Positions 47,341-59,000 of a DNA stretch of 64,000 nt are shown piece by piece. The translations under genes were made by a program, and so were the position numbers. Numbering within the stretch: position 1 is the stretch's first letter; every line of letters begins with the position of its first letter. This DNA comes from Piliocolobus tephrosceles (lineage: Eukaryota; Chordata; Mammalia; Primates; Cercopithecidae): the NCBI RefSeq assembly GCF_002776525.5, contig NC_045443.1, forward strand, positions 35,191,057 to 35,255,056. The letters are read 5' to 3'. Below the pieces are notes generated by a model. It had not been told where the DNA came from. It worked only from the letters and a program-made list of their open reading frames with translations, and searched no databases.

Positions 47341-48898
47341 TGGTTTTTTGAAAAGATCAACAAAATTGACAGACCGCTAGCAAGATTAATAAAGAAGAAA
47401 AGAGAGAGGAATCAAATAGACGCAATAAAAAATGATAAAGGGGATATCACCACCGACCCCACAGAAATACAAACTACCATCAGAGAATACTATAAACACC
47501 TCTACGCAAATCAACTAGAAAATCTAGAAGAAATGGATAATTTCCTGGACGCGTACACTCTTCCAAGACTAAACCAGGAAGAAGTTGAATCCCTGAATAG
47601 ACCAATAGCAGCCTCTGAAATTGAGGCAACAATTAATAGCCTGCCCACCAAAAAAAGCCCAGGACCAGATGGATTCACAGCTGAATTCTACCAGAGGTAC
47701 AAGGAGGAGCTGGTACCATTCCTTCTGAAATTATTCCAATCAATAGAAAAAGAGGGAATCCTCCCTAACTCATTTTATGAGGCCAGCATCATCCTGATAC
47801 CAAAGCCTGGCAGAGACACAACAAAAAAAGAGAATTTTAGACCAATCTCCCTGATGAACATCGATGCAAAAATCCTCAATAAAATCCTGGCAAACCGGAT
47901 TCAGCAGCACATCAAAAAGCTTATCCACCATGATCAAGTGGGCTTCATCCCTGGGATGCAAGGCTGGTTCAACATTCGCAAATCAATCAACGTAATCCAG
48001 CATATCAACAGAACCAAAGACAAGAACCACATGATTATCTCAATAGATGCAGAAAAGGCTTTTGACAAAATTCAACAGCCCTTCATGCTAAAAACGCTCA
48101 ACAAATTCGGTATTGATGGAACGTACCTCAAAATAATAAGAGCTATTTATGACAAACCCACAGCTAATATCATACTGAATGGGCAAAAACTGGAAAAGTT
48201 CCCTTTGAAAACTGGCACAAGACAGGGATGCCCTCTCTCACCACTCCTATTCAACATAGTGTTGGAAGTTCTGGCTAGGGCAATCAGGCAAGAGAAAGAA
48301 ATCAAGGGTATTCAGTTAGGAAAAGAGGAAGTCAAATTGTCCCTGTTTGCAGATGACATGATTGTGTATTTAGAAAACCCCATCGTCTCAGCCCAAAATC
48401 TTCTTAAGCTGATAAGCAACTTCAGCAAAGTCTCAGGATACAAAATTAATGTGCAAAAATCACAAGCATTCTTATACACCAGTAACAGACAAGCAGAGAG
48501 CCAAATCAGGAATGAACTTCCATTCACAATTGCTTCAAAGAGAATCAAATACCTAGGAATCCAACTTACAAGGGATGTAAAGGACCTCTTCAAGGAGAAC
48601 TACAAACCACTGCTCAGTGAAATCAAAGAGGACACAAACAAATGGAAGAACATACCATGCTCATGGATAGGCAGAATCAATATTGTGAAAATGGCCATAC
48701 TGCCCAAGGTAATTTATAGATTCAATGCCATCCCCATCAAGCTACCAATGAGTTTCTTCACCGAATTGGAAAAAACTGCTTTAAAGTTCATATGGAACCA
48801 AAAAAGAGCCCGTATTGCCAAGACAATCCTAAGTCAAAAGGACAAAGCCGGAGGCGTCACGCTACCTGACTTCAAACTATACTACAAGGCTACAGTAA
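47341..48898 (+). pseudogene. L1 ORF2 reverse-transcriptase fragment (inverted part)
   Basis: Sense ORF2 starting at 'KINKIDRPLARLIKK' and covering the reverse-transcriptase domain. Visible are 'GPDGFTAEFYQ', 'RPISLMNIDAKILNK', 'GTRQGCPLSPLLFN' and the catalytic 'FADDM' at 48346-48360. It ends at 'YYKATVT'. The frame is open for over 500 codons. The ATG upstream at 47260 lies in the antisense part and is not a real start. The endonuclease domain is missing, so the fragment cannot retrotranspose. Confidence 0.92.
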
Positions 48899-49978
48899 CT
48901 ATTCTGCAGTTTCTATCTGAAAGCGTTTCCATTCTCACGTTAACTCTCAAATCCCTCCTGAATATCCCTTCGCAGTCTAAACAAAAACAGTGTTATAGTA
49001 TTGTTTAGTGAAAAGAGAAGTTTAACTGTGTGAGTGGAATTCACGTGACACAGATCAGTTTCACAGAAAGCTTCTTTCTGGTTTCTCTCTGAGGTTATTT
49101 CTTTTTCGAGATATTCGAAAGAGCATCTCCCAATGTCCTTCTCAGATTCCACAGAAACAATGATTTCAAACTGCTCAATCTAAAGAATGTTTTAACTCTT
49201 TGAGACGAACACAAACATCAGAAAAGCGTTGCGCAGAAAGCTTCTCTCCAATTATCAATGGGAGACATTTCCTCGCTCAACACAAGCCTCCAGTTGCCAC
49301 TTACTATCCCTTTGCACAACCCTCAGAGGCCGACTTTCATACTGGGAAATGTAGAATAAGCTTTAACCCTGTGAAAAGAATGGGCATGTCAGAGAGGAGT
49401 TTCCTTGAGTGCTTCTTTCTGTTTCTTGTTGGACAACATTTCACTTTTTGCCTTAGTCTTCAATGTGTTCCGAATATCACTCTTTTGGTTTTACTGGAAC
49501 AGTGTTCAAACTCTGCCTTATGAGAAGAACATTAAAACTCCCTGTCTGGAATGCACACATCACCAAGTAGTTTTTCAGAAAGCTTCTCTCCAGTTTTTAT
49601 CTGACTATATTTCCTATTTAACCATAGGCCGGAATGTGATTCCAAATATCTTTTCATGGATCCATCCATGAGGGAGTTTCCAAGCTGCGTAATGTAAAGA
49701 AAGATTCATCTATGTGAGAAGAATAAACATAGGAAAAACCAGATTCACAGAATGATTCTTTCCAGTGTTTATCTGAAGATATTTCCTTTTTCGCCATAGT
49801 CCTGAGTGTGCTCCCAAAAGTCCCTTCGTGGATTCGTCCATGACTGTTTTCAAGCTGTGTAATGTAAGGAAACCTTTATCTATGTGAGATCAGTACACAT
49901 GTCACAGAGTAGTTTCCTAGAAAGCTTCTTTCCAGGTTTTGTCTGAGGCTAATTCCCTTTTCATCATCGGCATGACTT
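48899..49978 (-). repeat. Alpha satellite m8-m13 and m1 start, right flank of L1
   Basis: m8 resumes after the second target-site copy, then m9 to m13 and the start of m1 in the normal order. About 25 bp of m1 are missing just before the landmark ('catcggcatgacttgttacc'). Confidence 0.88.
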
Positions 49979-52900
49979 GTTACCTGTTTCTCCAAAAGGG
50001 TTTCCCTGACGCTGTATGAGAAGAGAGGTATAACACTGTGAGTGGAATGCACACGTCACAAAGCAGTTCCTCAGAAAGCTTCTCTCCAGTTTCAGTCTGA
50101 TCATATTTCCTTTTTCAGCATAAACCTCAAAGTGCTCCTGATAGTCCCATCACATGCTAAACATACACAGGGTTATAAACCTATTCAATGTTAGGAGAGC
50201 CTTAACTAAGCGAGAGGAATTAAGTCAACAGAGAGTGATTTCACAGAAAGCTTCCTTCAGGATTTTAACTGAGGATATTTCTTTCACCATGTTCTAAGGA
50301 TCATTCCCAAGCGTCCTTCCTCAGATTCCTCAAAAACAGTGAGTTTAATCTGCTCAATCCAAAGAACAGTTTAAATCTAGGAGAGGAATACACACATCGC
50401 AAAGCAGTGGTTCAGAAAGTTACTCTGCAGGTTTCATAAGAAGATGTTTCCTTGCTCACCACAAGCCTCTGGGTGTCACTAAATATCCATTCACAGATTT
50501 TTCAAAGACACAATTTCGAAACTGGGCACATAGAGTAAGCATAAATTCTGTGAAAAGAATGCAAATATCAGAGAACAGATTCTTGGAACGGATCTTTCTC
50601 GATTTTATTTCAGTATATTTCACTATTCGTCATACTCCTCAGTGTGCTCCAAAATATCACATTTTCAGTTTCACAAGAACAGTGTTCAAACCCTGACTTG
50701 TGAGAAAAGAGGTATAACTAACTGAGCGGAATGCATACATCACAAGTACTTTCTGACAAAGCTTTTTTTCCAGTTTTTATCTGAAGATATCTCCTTTTTC
50801 ACCATAGGCTTGAATGTGCTCCCGAATGTCCCTTCGTGGATCCATGCATGAAGGAGTTTCCAAACTGCGTTATATAAGAAAGGTTGGAACTATGCGAGAT
50901 TAATAGATATATCTAACATGAGGCAGTTTAGCCGAAATCTTCTTTCCAGGTTTGTCTGAGGATATTTCCTTTTTCACCATAGCCGTCCCTATACTCCCGA
51001 TGTCTCTTGGTAGCTTTTCTCCAAAAGGGATTCTGGAATCCTCTAGGAGAACAAAGGTATATTTCTGTGAGTGGAATGCACACATCACAAAGGAGTTCCT
51101 CTGAAAGCCTCTGTCCAGTTTCGGCCTGAACATATTTCCTTTTTCACGATAAGCCTCAAATGGCTCCCGAATTTCCCATCACACGCTAAACATACACAGG
51201 GTTATAAAACAACTCAACATAAGGTGAGGCTTAACTAAATGAGAGGAATTAAGACGCCACAGAGTAGTTTCACAGAAAGCTTCCTTCTGGATTTTACCTG
51301 AGGATATATTTTCTCCATGGTCTAAGGATCGTTCCCAAATGTCCTTCCGCAGATTCCACAAAAACAGTGATTTCAATCTGCTAAATCCAAAGAACGGTTT
51401 AAATCTATGAAACGAGTACACACGTTGCAAAGCAGTTGCTCAGAAAGTTACTCTGCAGGTTGAATCGAAAGATGTTTCCTTGCTCACCACAAGCCTCCGG
51501 ACATCACTAACTATCCCTTCACAGATTCTTCAAAGAAAGAATTTCGAAACTGGGCAACATAGAGTAAGCATAAATTCTGTGAAGTGAATGCACGTATCAG
51601 AGAACAGAATCTTGGAATGCTTCTTTCTAGATTTAATTCAGTATATTTCACTATTTGCCATAGTCCTCAAAGCACTCTGAAATAACACTTTTTAGGTTAC
51701 ACAGGAACAGTGTTTAAACACTGACTTGTGAGAAAAGAGGCATAACTCCCTGAGTGGAATGCAAACATCACAAGTATTTTTTTCAGAAATCTTCTATCCA
51801 GTTTTTATCTGCAGATATCTCCTCTTTCAATATAGGCCTGAATGTGCTCCCGAATGTCCATTCATGGATTTGTGCCTGACGGAGATTCCACACTGCGTAA
51901 TATTAGAAAGGATTGAGCTATGCGAGATGAATAGATATATCTAACACGAAGCAGTTTCACAGAAATTTTCTCTCCAGTTTTGTCTGAAAATACTTCCTTT
52001 TTCTCTGTAGCTGTCCATATACTCCTGAATATCTCTTGGTAGCCTTTTCTCCAAAAGGGATTCCGGAATCCTCCAGGAGAAGAAAGGTATATTTCTGTGA
52101 GTGGAATGCACACGTCACAAAGCAGCTCCTCAGAAAGCTTCTCTCCAGTTTCTATCTGAAGACTTTTCCTTTCTCACTGTAACCCTCAAATCGCTCCTGA
52201 ATATCCCTTCACAGTCTAAACAGAAACAGTGTTATGATTCGGCTCAAAGGAAAGAGTAGTTTAACTGTGTCAGGGGAATTCATGTGACACGGAACAGGTT
52301 CACAGAAAGCTTCCTTCTGGTTTCTCTCTGAGGTTATGTCTTTTTCAGGATATTCTAAAGAGTGTCTCCAAATGTCCTTTTTCAGATTCCACAGAAACAG
52401 TGATTTCAAACTGCTCAATCCAAAGAATGATTTAACTCTTTGAGATGAACACAAACATCACAAAAGAGTTGCGCAGAAAGCTTCTCTCTAATTTTCGATG
52501 GGAGACAATTCCTTGCTCGACACAGGCCTCCGGTTGCCAGTTATTACCCCTTTGCAAAATCCTCAGATGCCAACTTTCAAACTGGGAAATGTAGAGTAAG
52601 CTTTAACCCTGTGAAAAGAATGTGCATGTCAGAGAGCAGCTTCTTTGAGTGCTTCTTTCTGTTTTTTATTGGACGACATTTCACCTTTTGCCACAGTCTT
52701 AAATGTGCTCCGAATATCACTCTTTTGGTTTTACAGGATGAGTGTCAAACTGTGCCTTATGAGAAGAACATTAAAACTCCCTGAGTGGAATGAGAACATC
52801 ACCAAGCAGTCTCTCAAAAGATTCTCTGCAGTTTTTATCTGACAGTATTTCCTATTTAACTATACGCCCGAATGTGATCCCAAATATCCCTTCGTGGATC

Positions 52901-53233
52901 CATCCATGAGGGAGTTTCCAAACTGTGTAATGTAAGGAAAGCTTGATTTATGTGAGAAGAATAAAATAGAAAAAACCTGATTCTCAGAAAGCTTCTTTCC
53001 AGTTTTTATCTGAAGATATATCCTTTTTTTACCATAGTCCTGAGTGTGCTCCCGAAAGTGCCTTCGTGGATCCATCCATGACAGTTTTCAAGCTGTGTAT
53101 TGTAAGGAAACCTTTATCTATGTAAGATGATTACACATATCACAGAGTAGTTTCCTAGAAAGCTCTTTCCATGTTTTGTCTGAGGCTGTTTCCCTTTTCA
53201 TCATTGGCATCAACATTCTCCCGAATATCACTT
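49979..53233 (-). repeat. 19-monomer HOR variant (3255 bp)
   Basis: Order m1-m7, then a jump at about 51100 from the end of m7 ('atcacaaaggagttcctc') to m2 ('tttcggcctgaac'), then m2-m13. Nineteen monomers predicts about 3250 bp, matching the landmark distance. The layout equals that of the unit carrying ERV1. Confidence 0.87.
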
Positions 53234-53573
53234 GCTACCTTTTTCTCCAAAAGGGTTTCCCCGACGCTGTATGAGAAGAGAGGTGAAACACTGTGACTGC
53301 AATGCACACGTAACAAATGAAATCTTCGGAAACCTTAAAACAGGAACAGTGTTAAACATGCCTTGTGAGAAAAGAGGTAGAACTCCCTGAACAGAATGCA
53401 TACATCACAAGTAGTTTCTCACAAAGCTTCTATCCAGTTTTCATCTGAAGATATCTCCTCTTTCACTCCTAGAATCCTCTAGGAGAAGTAAGGCATATTC
53501 TGTGAGTTGAATGCACACGTCACAAAGCAGTTCCTTGGAGAGCTTCTCTCCAGTTTCGGTCTGAACATATTTC
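53234..53573 (-). repeat. Scarred alpha satellite, left flank of ERV2
   Basis: A patchwork of monomer pieces: m1, a joint at about 53337 into the middle of m5 ('aacaggaacagtgtt'), m6, a joint at about 53466 into late m7 ('tagaatcctctaggagaag'), then m2 up to 'gtctgaacatatttc', where ERV2 starts. At least three deletions fall in 340 bp. Confidence 0.82.
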
Positions 53574-53592
53574 TGTTTGGATGAAAGGAGGT

Positions 53593-53602
53593 AAGATGGC
53601 GC
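53593..53602 (+). promoter_or_regulatory. YY1-like motif in ERV2 5' LTR
   Basis: 'aagatggcgc', the same place as in the ERV1 5' LTR. Conservation in three of four old LTRs suggests it was part of the original promoter. Binding is inferred. Confidence 0.45.
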
Positions 53603-53953
53603 ACTTCCGGGATCTTCATCACCAACTTTTCCTGTGCGTGAAAATGCAGCCGGCGCCTGGGAAGGTGCAGACCAACTGGGCATGCACCAGGTGACATCAA
53701 TCCGAAGAGACCAAGATTTACCTTGTCACACCTGCGGAACACCCCCCGACATGCCCGTGCCCCGCCTATTGCCCTTCCACTCCCAGAAAAGCCGCTCCCG
53801 GCAGAGTGTGGCGCGGACTTCCCAGCCTCCCCACTCCTGTCGGGATTGCAGGAACTCCGTCCAAGAGCTCCACGGGCAACTCTGTTGGCCTCCTTTGCCA
53901 GAGGCCGACAGACCTCTCCCTACCCACCTACTTCCCTGAAGCTAGGTGACCAA

Positions 53954-53959
53954 AATAAA
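53954..53959 (+). terminator. LTR polyadenylation signal (ERV2 5' LTR)
   Basis: AATAAA in 'gaccaaaataaatttgcag', one A shorter upstream than in the ERV1 5' LTR. Confidence 0.7.
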
Positions 53960-54038
53960 TTTGCAGTTTGGCTCCTACCCTTGCCTACTCGCTGGTTATT
54001 TTGTGCCCGCTCTCATGGTCTTTAGAAAACAAATCAGT

Positions 54039-54057
54039 TGGTGCTGAAGACCCAGGA
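54039..54057 (+). other. Primer-binding site, tRNA-Phe-like (ERV2)
   Basis: 'tggtgctgaagacccagga' two bases after the LTR. Compared with ERV1 it has an extra 'ga' and a T for C. Together the two copies point to an ancestral site close to the tRNA-Phe complement. Confidence 0.6.
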
Positions 54058-54166
54058 GGAGACCCCTCCTCAGGTCTCTAAGGGTGGAGGAACCTCCTCC
54101 TGCTCCCACGCCACAGACGGACCAGGACCTGAGACCCGCTTCTCTCACTCTCACGGCCTCTCTGTG

Positions 54167-54172
54167 GTAAGT
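54167..54172 (+). promoter_or_regulatory. Probable leader splice donor (ERV2)
   Basis: 'gtaagt' in 'ctctctgtggtaagtgtcc', conserved with ERV1 at 33040. Confidence 0.5.
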
Positions 54173-54412
54173 GTCCTTGTCTGCTCTTTACCTCCCTCGG
54201 CCAAAAAATCTGCGCAGATCCGAGGCCGACTTTTGAGCCTCCAAGTGGCTTGGGAGACCCATTCAGGACAGAGATGTCCGCCTGAAGGTAATTTCCACCT
54301 TGGCTCCAAGAGTCTCCAGTCTGTCTCTGCTGGTTCCAAAGGATGCTTTGAAGCCAGGCAGAGATCCACTTCCATTTCCATTGTGTCCATTGTGTAAGTA
54401 AAGAGGAAACAA

Positions 54413-56094
54413 ATGGGAAACCCCCAGTCCAAATTTCCAAAGAACACCCCCTTAGGGTGCCTCCTAGCCAATTTAAAAACCTTACAGCTCGAACAAGACC
54501 TTAGGAGGAAGCAGTTAATTTTCCTTTCCCCTGTGGTGTGGCCCCGATACAAACTAGACAATCAGTCTCAGTGGCCACCACAGGGCAACCTAGACCACAA
54601 TGTTCTGACAGACCTCAGCAATTTCTGCCAGCGGCTAGGCAAGTGGAACGAAATTCCTTACATACAAGGCTTTTGCGACTTATGCTCTCGTCCCGACCTG
54701 TGTAGCCAGTGCTCTTTGACCCAAGTTATGCTAGCCAAGGACGCCGGCTCACAGGAACCCGAAAAAGAGGAGTCTTCATTCCTTTCTGTTCAGCCGGAGG
54801 ACCTAGGGTTTCCCTCACTTCTGCCCTACACTTCTCTTCCTCCCCCTGTCCGGAATCCTCCTTCTTCATCCTTATCTACTAGTAATCCACTCGGTCTCGT
54901 GCCTCCTTTGGGGCCCCCAATTGGCTGTCTTGAGTCTCCTGTCTCTGCCCACACCCGCTCTAAGTGCCCTGCTGATGCCCTCACTCCTGCCCCACACCCT
55001 CCTACAGTGTTAGCACCTTTGCAAGAGGTAGCTGAGGTGGAGGGGGTAGTCAGAGTTCATGTCCCCTTTTCACTGGCCGATCTTCCCAAAATTGAGAAGC
55101 GTTTAGGTGATTTCTCAGCTAATCCCACCATATACATAAAGGAGTTTAGATACCTTTGTCAGGCCTATGACTTAACTTGGCATGACCTCCAGGTTTTCCT
55201 AACCTCCACCCTAAACTCTGAGGAGCAAGAGCGCATCCTAGTGGCCGCCAGACAGCACGCCAACCAACTACATTTAACTGATGCTGCCATCCCACTAGGG
55301 GAGCAAGCAGTCCCCTCGGCAGACCCAGACTGGAACTACCAAGCAGGACAGCCTGGGCGCTGTAGGCGAGACATAAGGGCCCAGTGTTTGTTTGCTGGTA
55401 TGCAAGCAGCCTCAAACAAAACTGTAAATTTTAACAAATTAAAAGAAATTGTTCAAAATCCAGAAGAAAATCCAGCCACATTCTTAAATAGGCTGACTGA
55501 GGTTCTAACCCAATATACCCGGTTAGATCCGGCCTCCCCCACAGGGGCCACCATTTTGGCGTCTTATTTCATTTCTCAATCAGCTCCTGACATTCGTTAA
55601 AATCTTCAAAAGGTAGAGGATGGTCCTCAGGAACCAATACAAGACATGGTTAAATTAGCCTTTAAGGTCTATAATTCTAGAGAGGCGATGGCTGAAGCAC
55701 AGCGACAGGCTCGCCTTAAACAGAAAGCACAGCTCCTAGCAGCAGCTTTACAGCCCAGTCATAATCCCAGGCCAGAGAGCACACACCCCGCAGACTCCAA
55801 GGCTAAAAAAGGAGCCAGCTATAAGTGCGCCAAGGCAGGACACTATGCCAACAGGTATCTGGAGGTCCCTGAGCTCCAACGCAGCCTTGCTATAAGTGCA
55901 AGGCATCAGGACATTGGGTCAGTGAATGTCCTAACCCTCGTCCACCAGCAACCCTCTGCCCTGCTTGCCAACACGGAGGACACTGGAAGTGTGATTGCCC
56001 CACCCTGAGAACAGATGCTGCGTCTCCACGTGACCCCCTTTCCCAGGATCCTGGGAGCTCCTTCCAGCTCCTACATCTGGATGACGACAACTGA
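54413..56094 (+). pseudogene. gag: ERV2 gag pseudogene, 395 codons open then broken
   Basis: Opens at 54413 with Met-Gly ('MGNPQSKFPK'), fitting N-terminal myristoylation, and stays open to TAA at 55598-55600. Matrix-like sequence fills about residues 1-120 and a proline-rich p12-like linker about 120-200. Capsid follows, with a major-homology-like motif 'NPEENPATFLNRL' near residues 350-362. The same TAA is in ERV1. Beyond the stop lies nucleocapsid. The first zinc knuckle (55817-55858) has lost its first and last Cys. A 1-bp shift follows, then two intact C-X2-C-X4-H-X4-C knuckles at 55888-55929 and 55957-55998 in one frame, which ends at TGA 56092-56094. It is the better-preserved gag of the two proviruses but is still interrupted between capsid and nucleocapsid. 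Confidence 0.9.
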
Positions 56095-59000
56095 AGGTGC
56101 CGAGACTCAGGGACTCCCATCACCCTCGCTGAGCCACGGGTAACTCTCTTGGTAGTGGGTAAGACAATTAATGTTTTAATAGATAGCAGGGCTACGTATT
56201 ATGGTTTGCCATCCTTCTCTGGACATAGCCTTCCATCCAATATCTCTGTAGTAGGAGTAGACAGAAAGCCATCCACTCCACGAAAAACTCCACTCCTTAG
56301 TTGTTGCCTGGCCAACAACTACTTGGTGCATGCATTCCTTATTATATCCCCATGCCCTACCCCCTTATTAACCCGATATATCCTGAGCACCTTAAAGGCC
56401 TCCATATACATTCCCACCAACCAATCCACTCCCCTTCAACCCCCTCACGATCTATTTCTCATGCTTTGTGCAGGCGCACACGCTCCTCCTATGTTGCCCC
56501 CACCCCCAATTTCCCTATTTCTGTATGCCCTCAAGTGTGGGACACTTCCATCCCGGTCATAGCTACCCATCACCCAGCAGTTCTTGTCAAGCTCAAAGAT
56601 CCCACTCGTTTCCCAAACCGCCCTCAATTCTCTCTCTCTCTGATGCATCTACAAGGTTTAAAGCCAATTACCACACGACTACTCAGCCAACATATTCTTG
56701 TCCGCACACATTCCCCCTGTAACATTCCAATACTTCCAGTTAAGAAGGCAGTCGGAACTTATAGGTTAGTACAGGATCTTCGGCTAGTCAATGAGGCTAA
56801 CCGTCGAATGCACTCTGTAGTTCCCAACCCTTACACCCTTCTGTCCCATATCCCAACCAATTCTACTGATTTTACTGTGCTAGACCTTAAGGATGCTTTC
56901 TTTACCATACCCCTACACACAGACTGCCAGTTCCTTTTTGCTTTCACATGGGAGGACCCAGACACACATATCTCCACTCAACTGACATGGACAGTCCTCC
57001 CACAAGGGTTCTGGGACAGCCCCCATTTCTTTGGTCAGGCCTTAGCAAAAGACCTTGCCTCCTGCCCTCTCACTAATAGCAAAGTTCTGCAGTATGTAGA
57101 TGATCTCCTCATCTGTATCCCTACCAAACAAGACTCTTTTCTAGAGACTGCAACTCTCCTCAACCATTGAGGCTCATTAGGTTATAGAGTATCTAAACAC
57201 AAGGCCCAAATTTCATGCCAAACAGTCATATGCTTAGGAATTGAAATAACCCCAACAACCCGGTCACTAACTACCGACCGCATGGCCCTAATATGTAACC
57301 TTCTTCCCCCTCAAAATGCAAAAGAAATTCAATCCTTCTAGGTCTAATAGGCTTCTTCAGACATTGGATCCCCAATTTTGGAATCTTAGTCAAACCTTTA
57401 TACGCCACAGTTAAAGAAACCCCACATCGGCCTTTGTCCAACCCCAAGTTAATCTCGACTCATTTCACCCGCTTAAAAGCTTGCCTTCTCTCACAACCCA
57501 CTCTCTCACTGCCTGAATTCCAGTGTCCTTTCCAACTCTTTACAGAAGAAAGGCAGAAAGTGGCAGTTGGTCTTTTAGACCAGCCTGTTGGCAGCACCCA
57601 CCGCCCTGTGGCCTATGTATCCAAACAACTAGACCCAACTGTACAAGGCTGGCAACCCTGTCTGCATGAGTTAGCAGCGGCAACCTGCCTGACCCAGGAA
57701 GCAAAAAAGCTCATTAGAGGCAGTAACCTAACAGTCCTCTCCACACACCATGTTCAGGATCTCATGTCTCATAAATGTATTAGCCACTTAACTCCATCCC
57801 CGCTCCAACTTTTCCATCTCATATTCATAGAAGACCCCACTGTTACTTTAGAACTCTCCTCCTCTCTAAATCCAGCCACTTTACTGCCAGACTCTCTTAA
57901 ACCACCCCATAGTAAACATTCTTGTCCTGAGGTCCTGGAGGCTCAACTCCCCAGCCACCTACACTTGCATGACCGGCCCCTTCAGAATGCACAACTAACC
58001 CTATTTGTGGATGGCAGCTCCTTTATCAACCCTCAAGGAAACAGACAGGCAGGATATGCAGTAGTTACCTCCTCCACAGTTTTAGAGGCAAAACCCCTAC
58101 CACAAGGGACCACATCACAGCAGGCAGAACTCACTGCACTAACCAAGGCACTCCTACTATCAAAAGGAAAAACAGTAAACATATACACAGATTCTAAATA
58201 TGCTTTTCTAATCACACACACCCATTCAGTCATCTGGAAAGAGAGAGGGTTTTTAACCACCGGTGGTACCCTTATTATTAACAAAAACCAAGTACTCGAA
58301 CTACTAGATGAACTGTTGGCACCTTCCAAGGTAGCCATTATACATTGTAGAGGTCACCAAACGTCATCTAACCCGGTAGCAGCTGGCAACAGTTTCGCTG
58401 ACGTCACTGCCAAGTCAGCCACCGGATTTTCCACCCCAAGCCTCCTTCTTTCTGTTTTCTCTCCCTCCCAGTATACCCCTAATTACATTCAGGAAGAAAA
58501 GGCTAAGCTATTACAAAATCCAACAGCCAAACTAACTACAGGTGACTGGATATATATTAATAACAAATTAGTCATTCCTGAAAGACAACTCCATACCATT
58601 CTAACAGACATACATAATTCTTTACCTATAGGACACAAAGTCTTATACAATTTTCTAAATCCCCTCCTCCACTGTCCAACACTACAAAAACACTTACTTA
58701 CAATCAACCAGCAGTGCTCTACCTGCCTAAAGGCAAATCCTCAAGGCGCATTGAGCAATCCCCATCCCAGCCATCAACTCAGAGGACACCAACCAGGCGA
58801 AGATTGGCAAATTGATTTCACACATATGCCAAGACCTCAAAAATTCAAATACCTCTTAACTCTTGAAGACACCTTTTTAGGGTGGGTAAAGGCCTATCCT
58901 ACCACAGGAGAAAGCGCTAACATTGTTGCCTCTATACTCACTGAACATATTATCCCTAGGTTTGGACTCCCTGTCACTCTTCAATCCGACAATGGTCCAG

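Larger units (their letters stand above)
45833..48898. mobile_element. L1: LINE-1 (L1PA-like), 5'-truncated with internal inversion
   Basis: An L1 retrocopy inserted in m8 with a 16-bp target-site duplication 'ctattctgcagtttct' at 45817-45832 and 48899-48914. The left part (45833 to about 47340) is antisense: poly(T), 3' UTR, then the C-terminal ORF2. The right part (about 47341-48898) is sense ORF2, and it ends where the left part begins in ORF2 coordinates ('...YYKATVT' next to 'KTAWYWY'). This is the classic 5' inversion made by twin priming. The endonuclease domain and ORF1 are absent. The reading frames are long and little damaged, so the insertion is younger than the proviruses. Confidence 0.96.
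53574..54036 (+). repeat. ERV2 5' LTR (463 bp)
   Basis: Begins 'tgtttggatgaaaggagg' and ends 'aaaacaaatca'. The YY1-like 'aagatggcgc' is at 53593-53602 and AATAAA at 53954-53959. Several short deletions are present relative to the other LTRs, for example around 53640 and 53850. The LTR edge is intact although the expected satellite bases to its left are missing. Confidence 0.92.

Noticed and set aside
47260..49008. A 582-codon plus-strand frame read as one protein
   Set aside because: Its first residues come from the antisense L1 part and its last from satellite. Only about 47341-48898 is real L1 ORF2.
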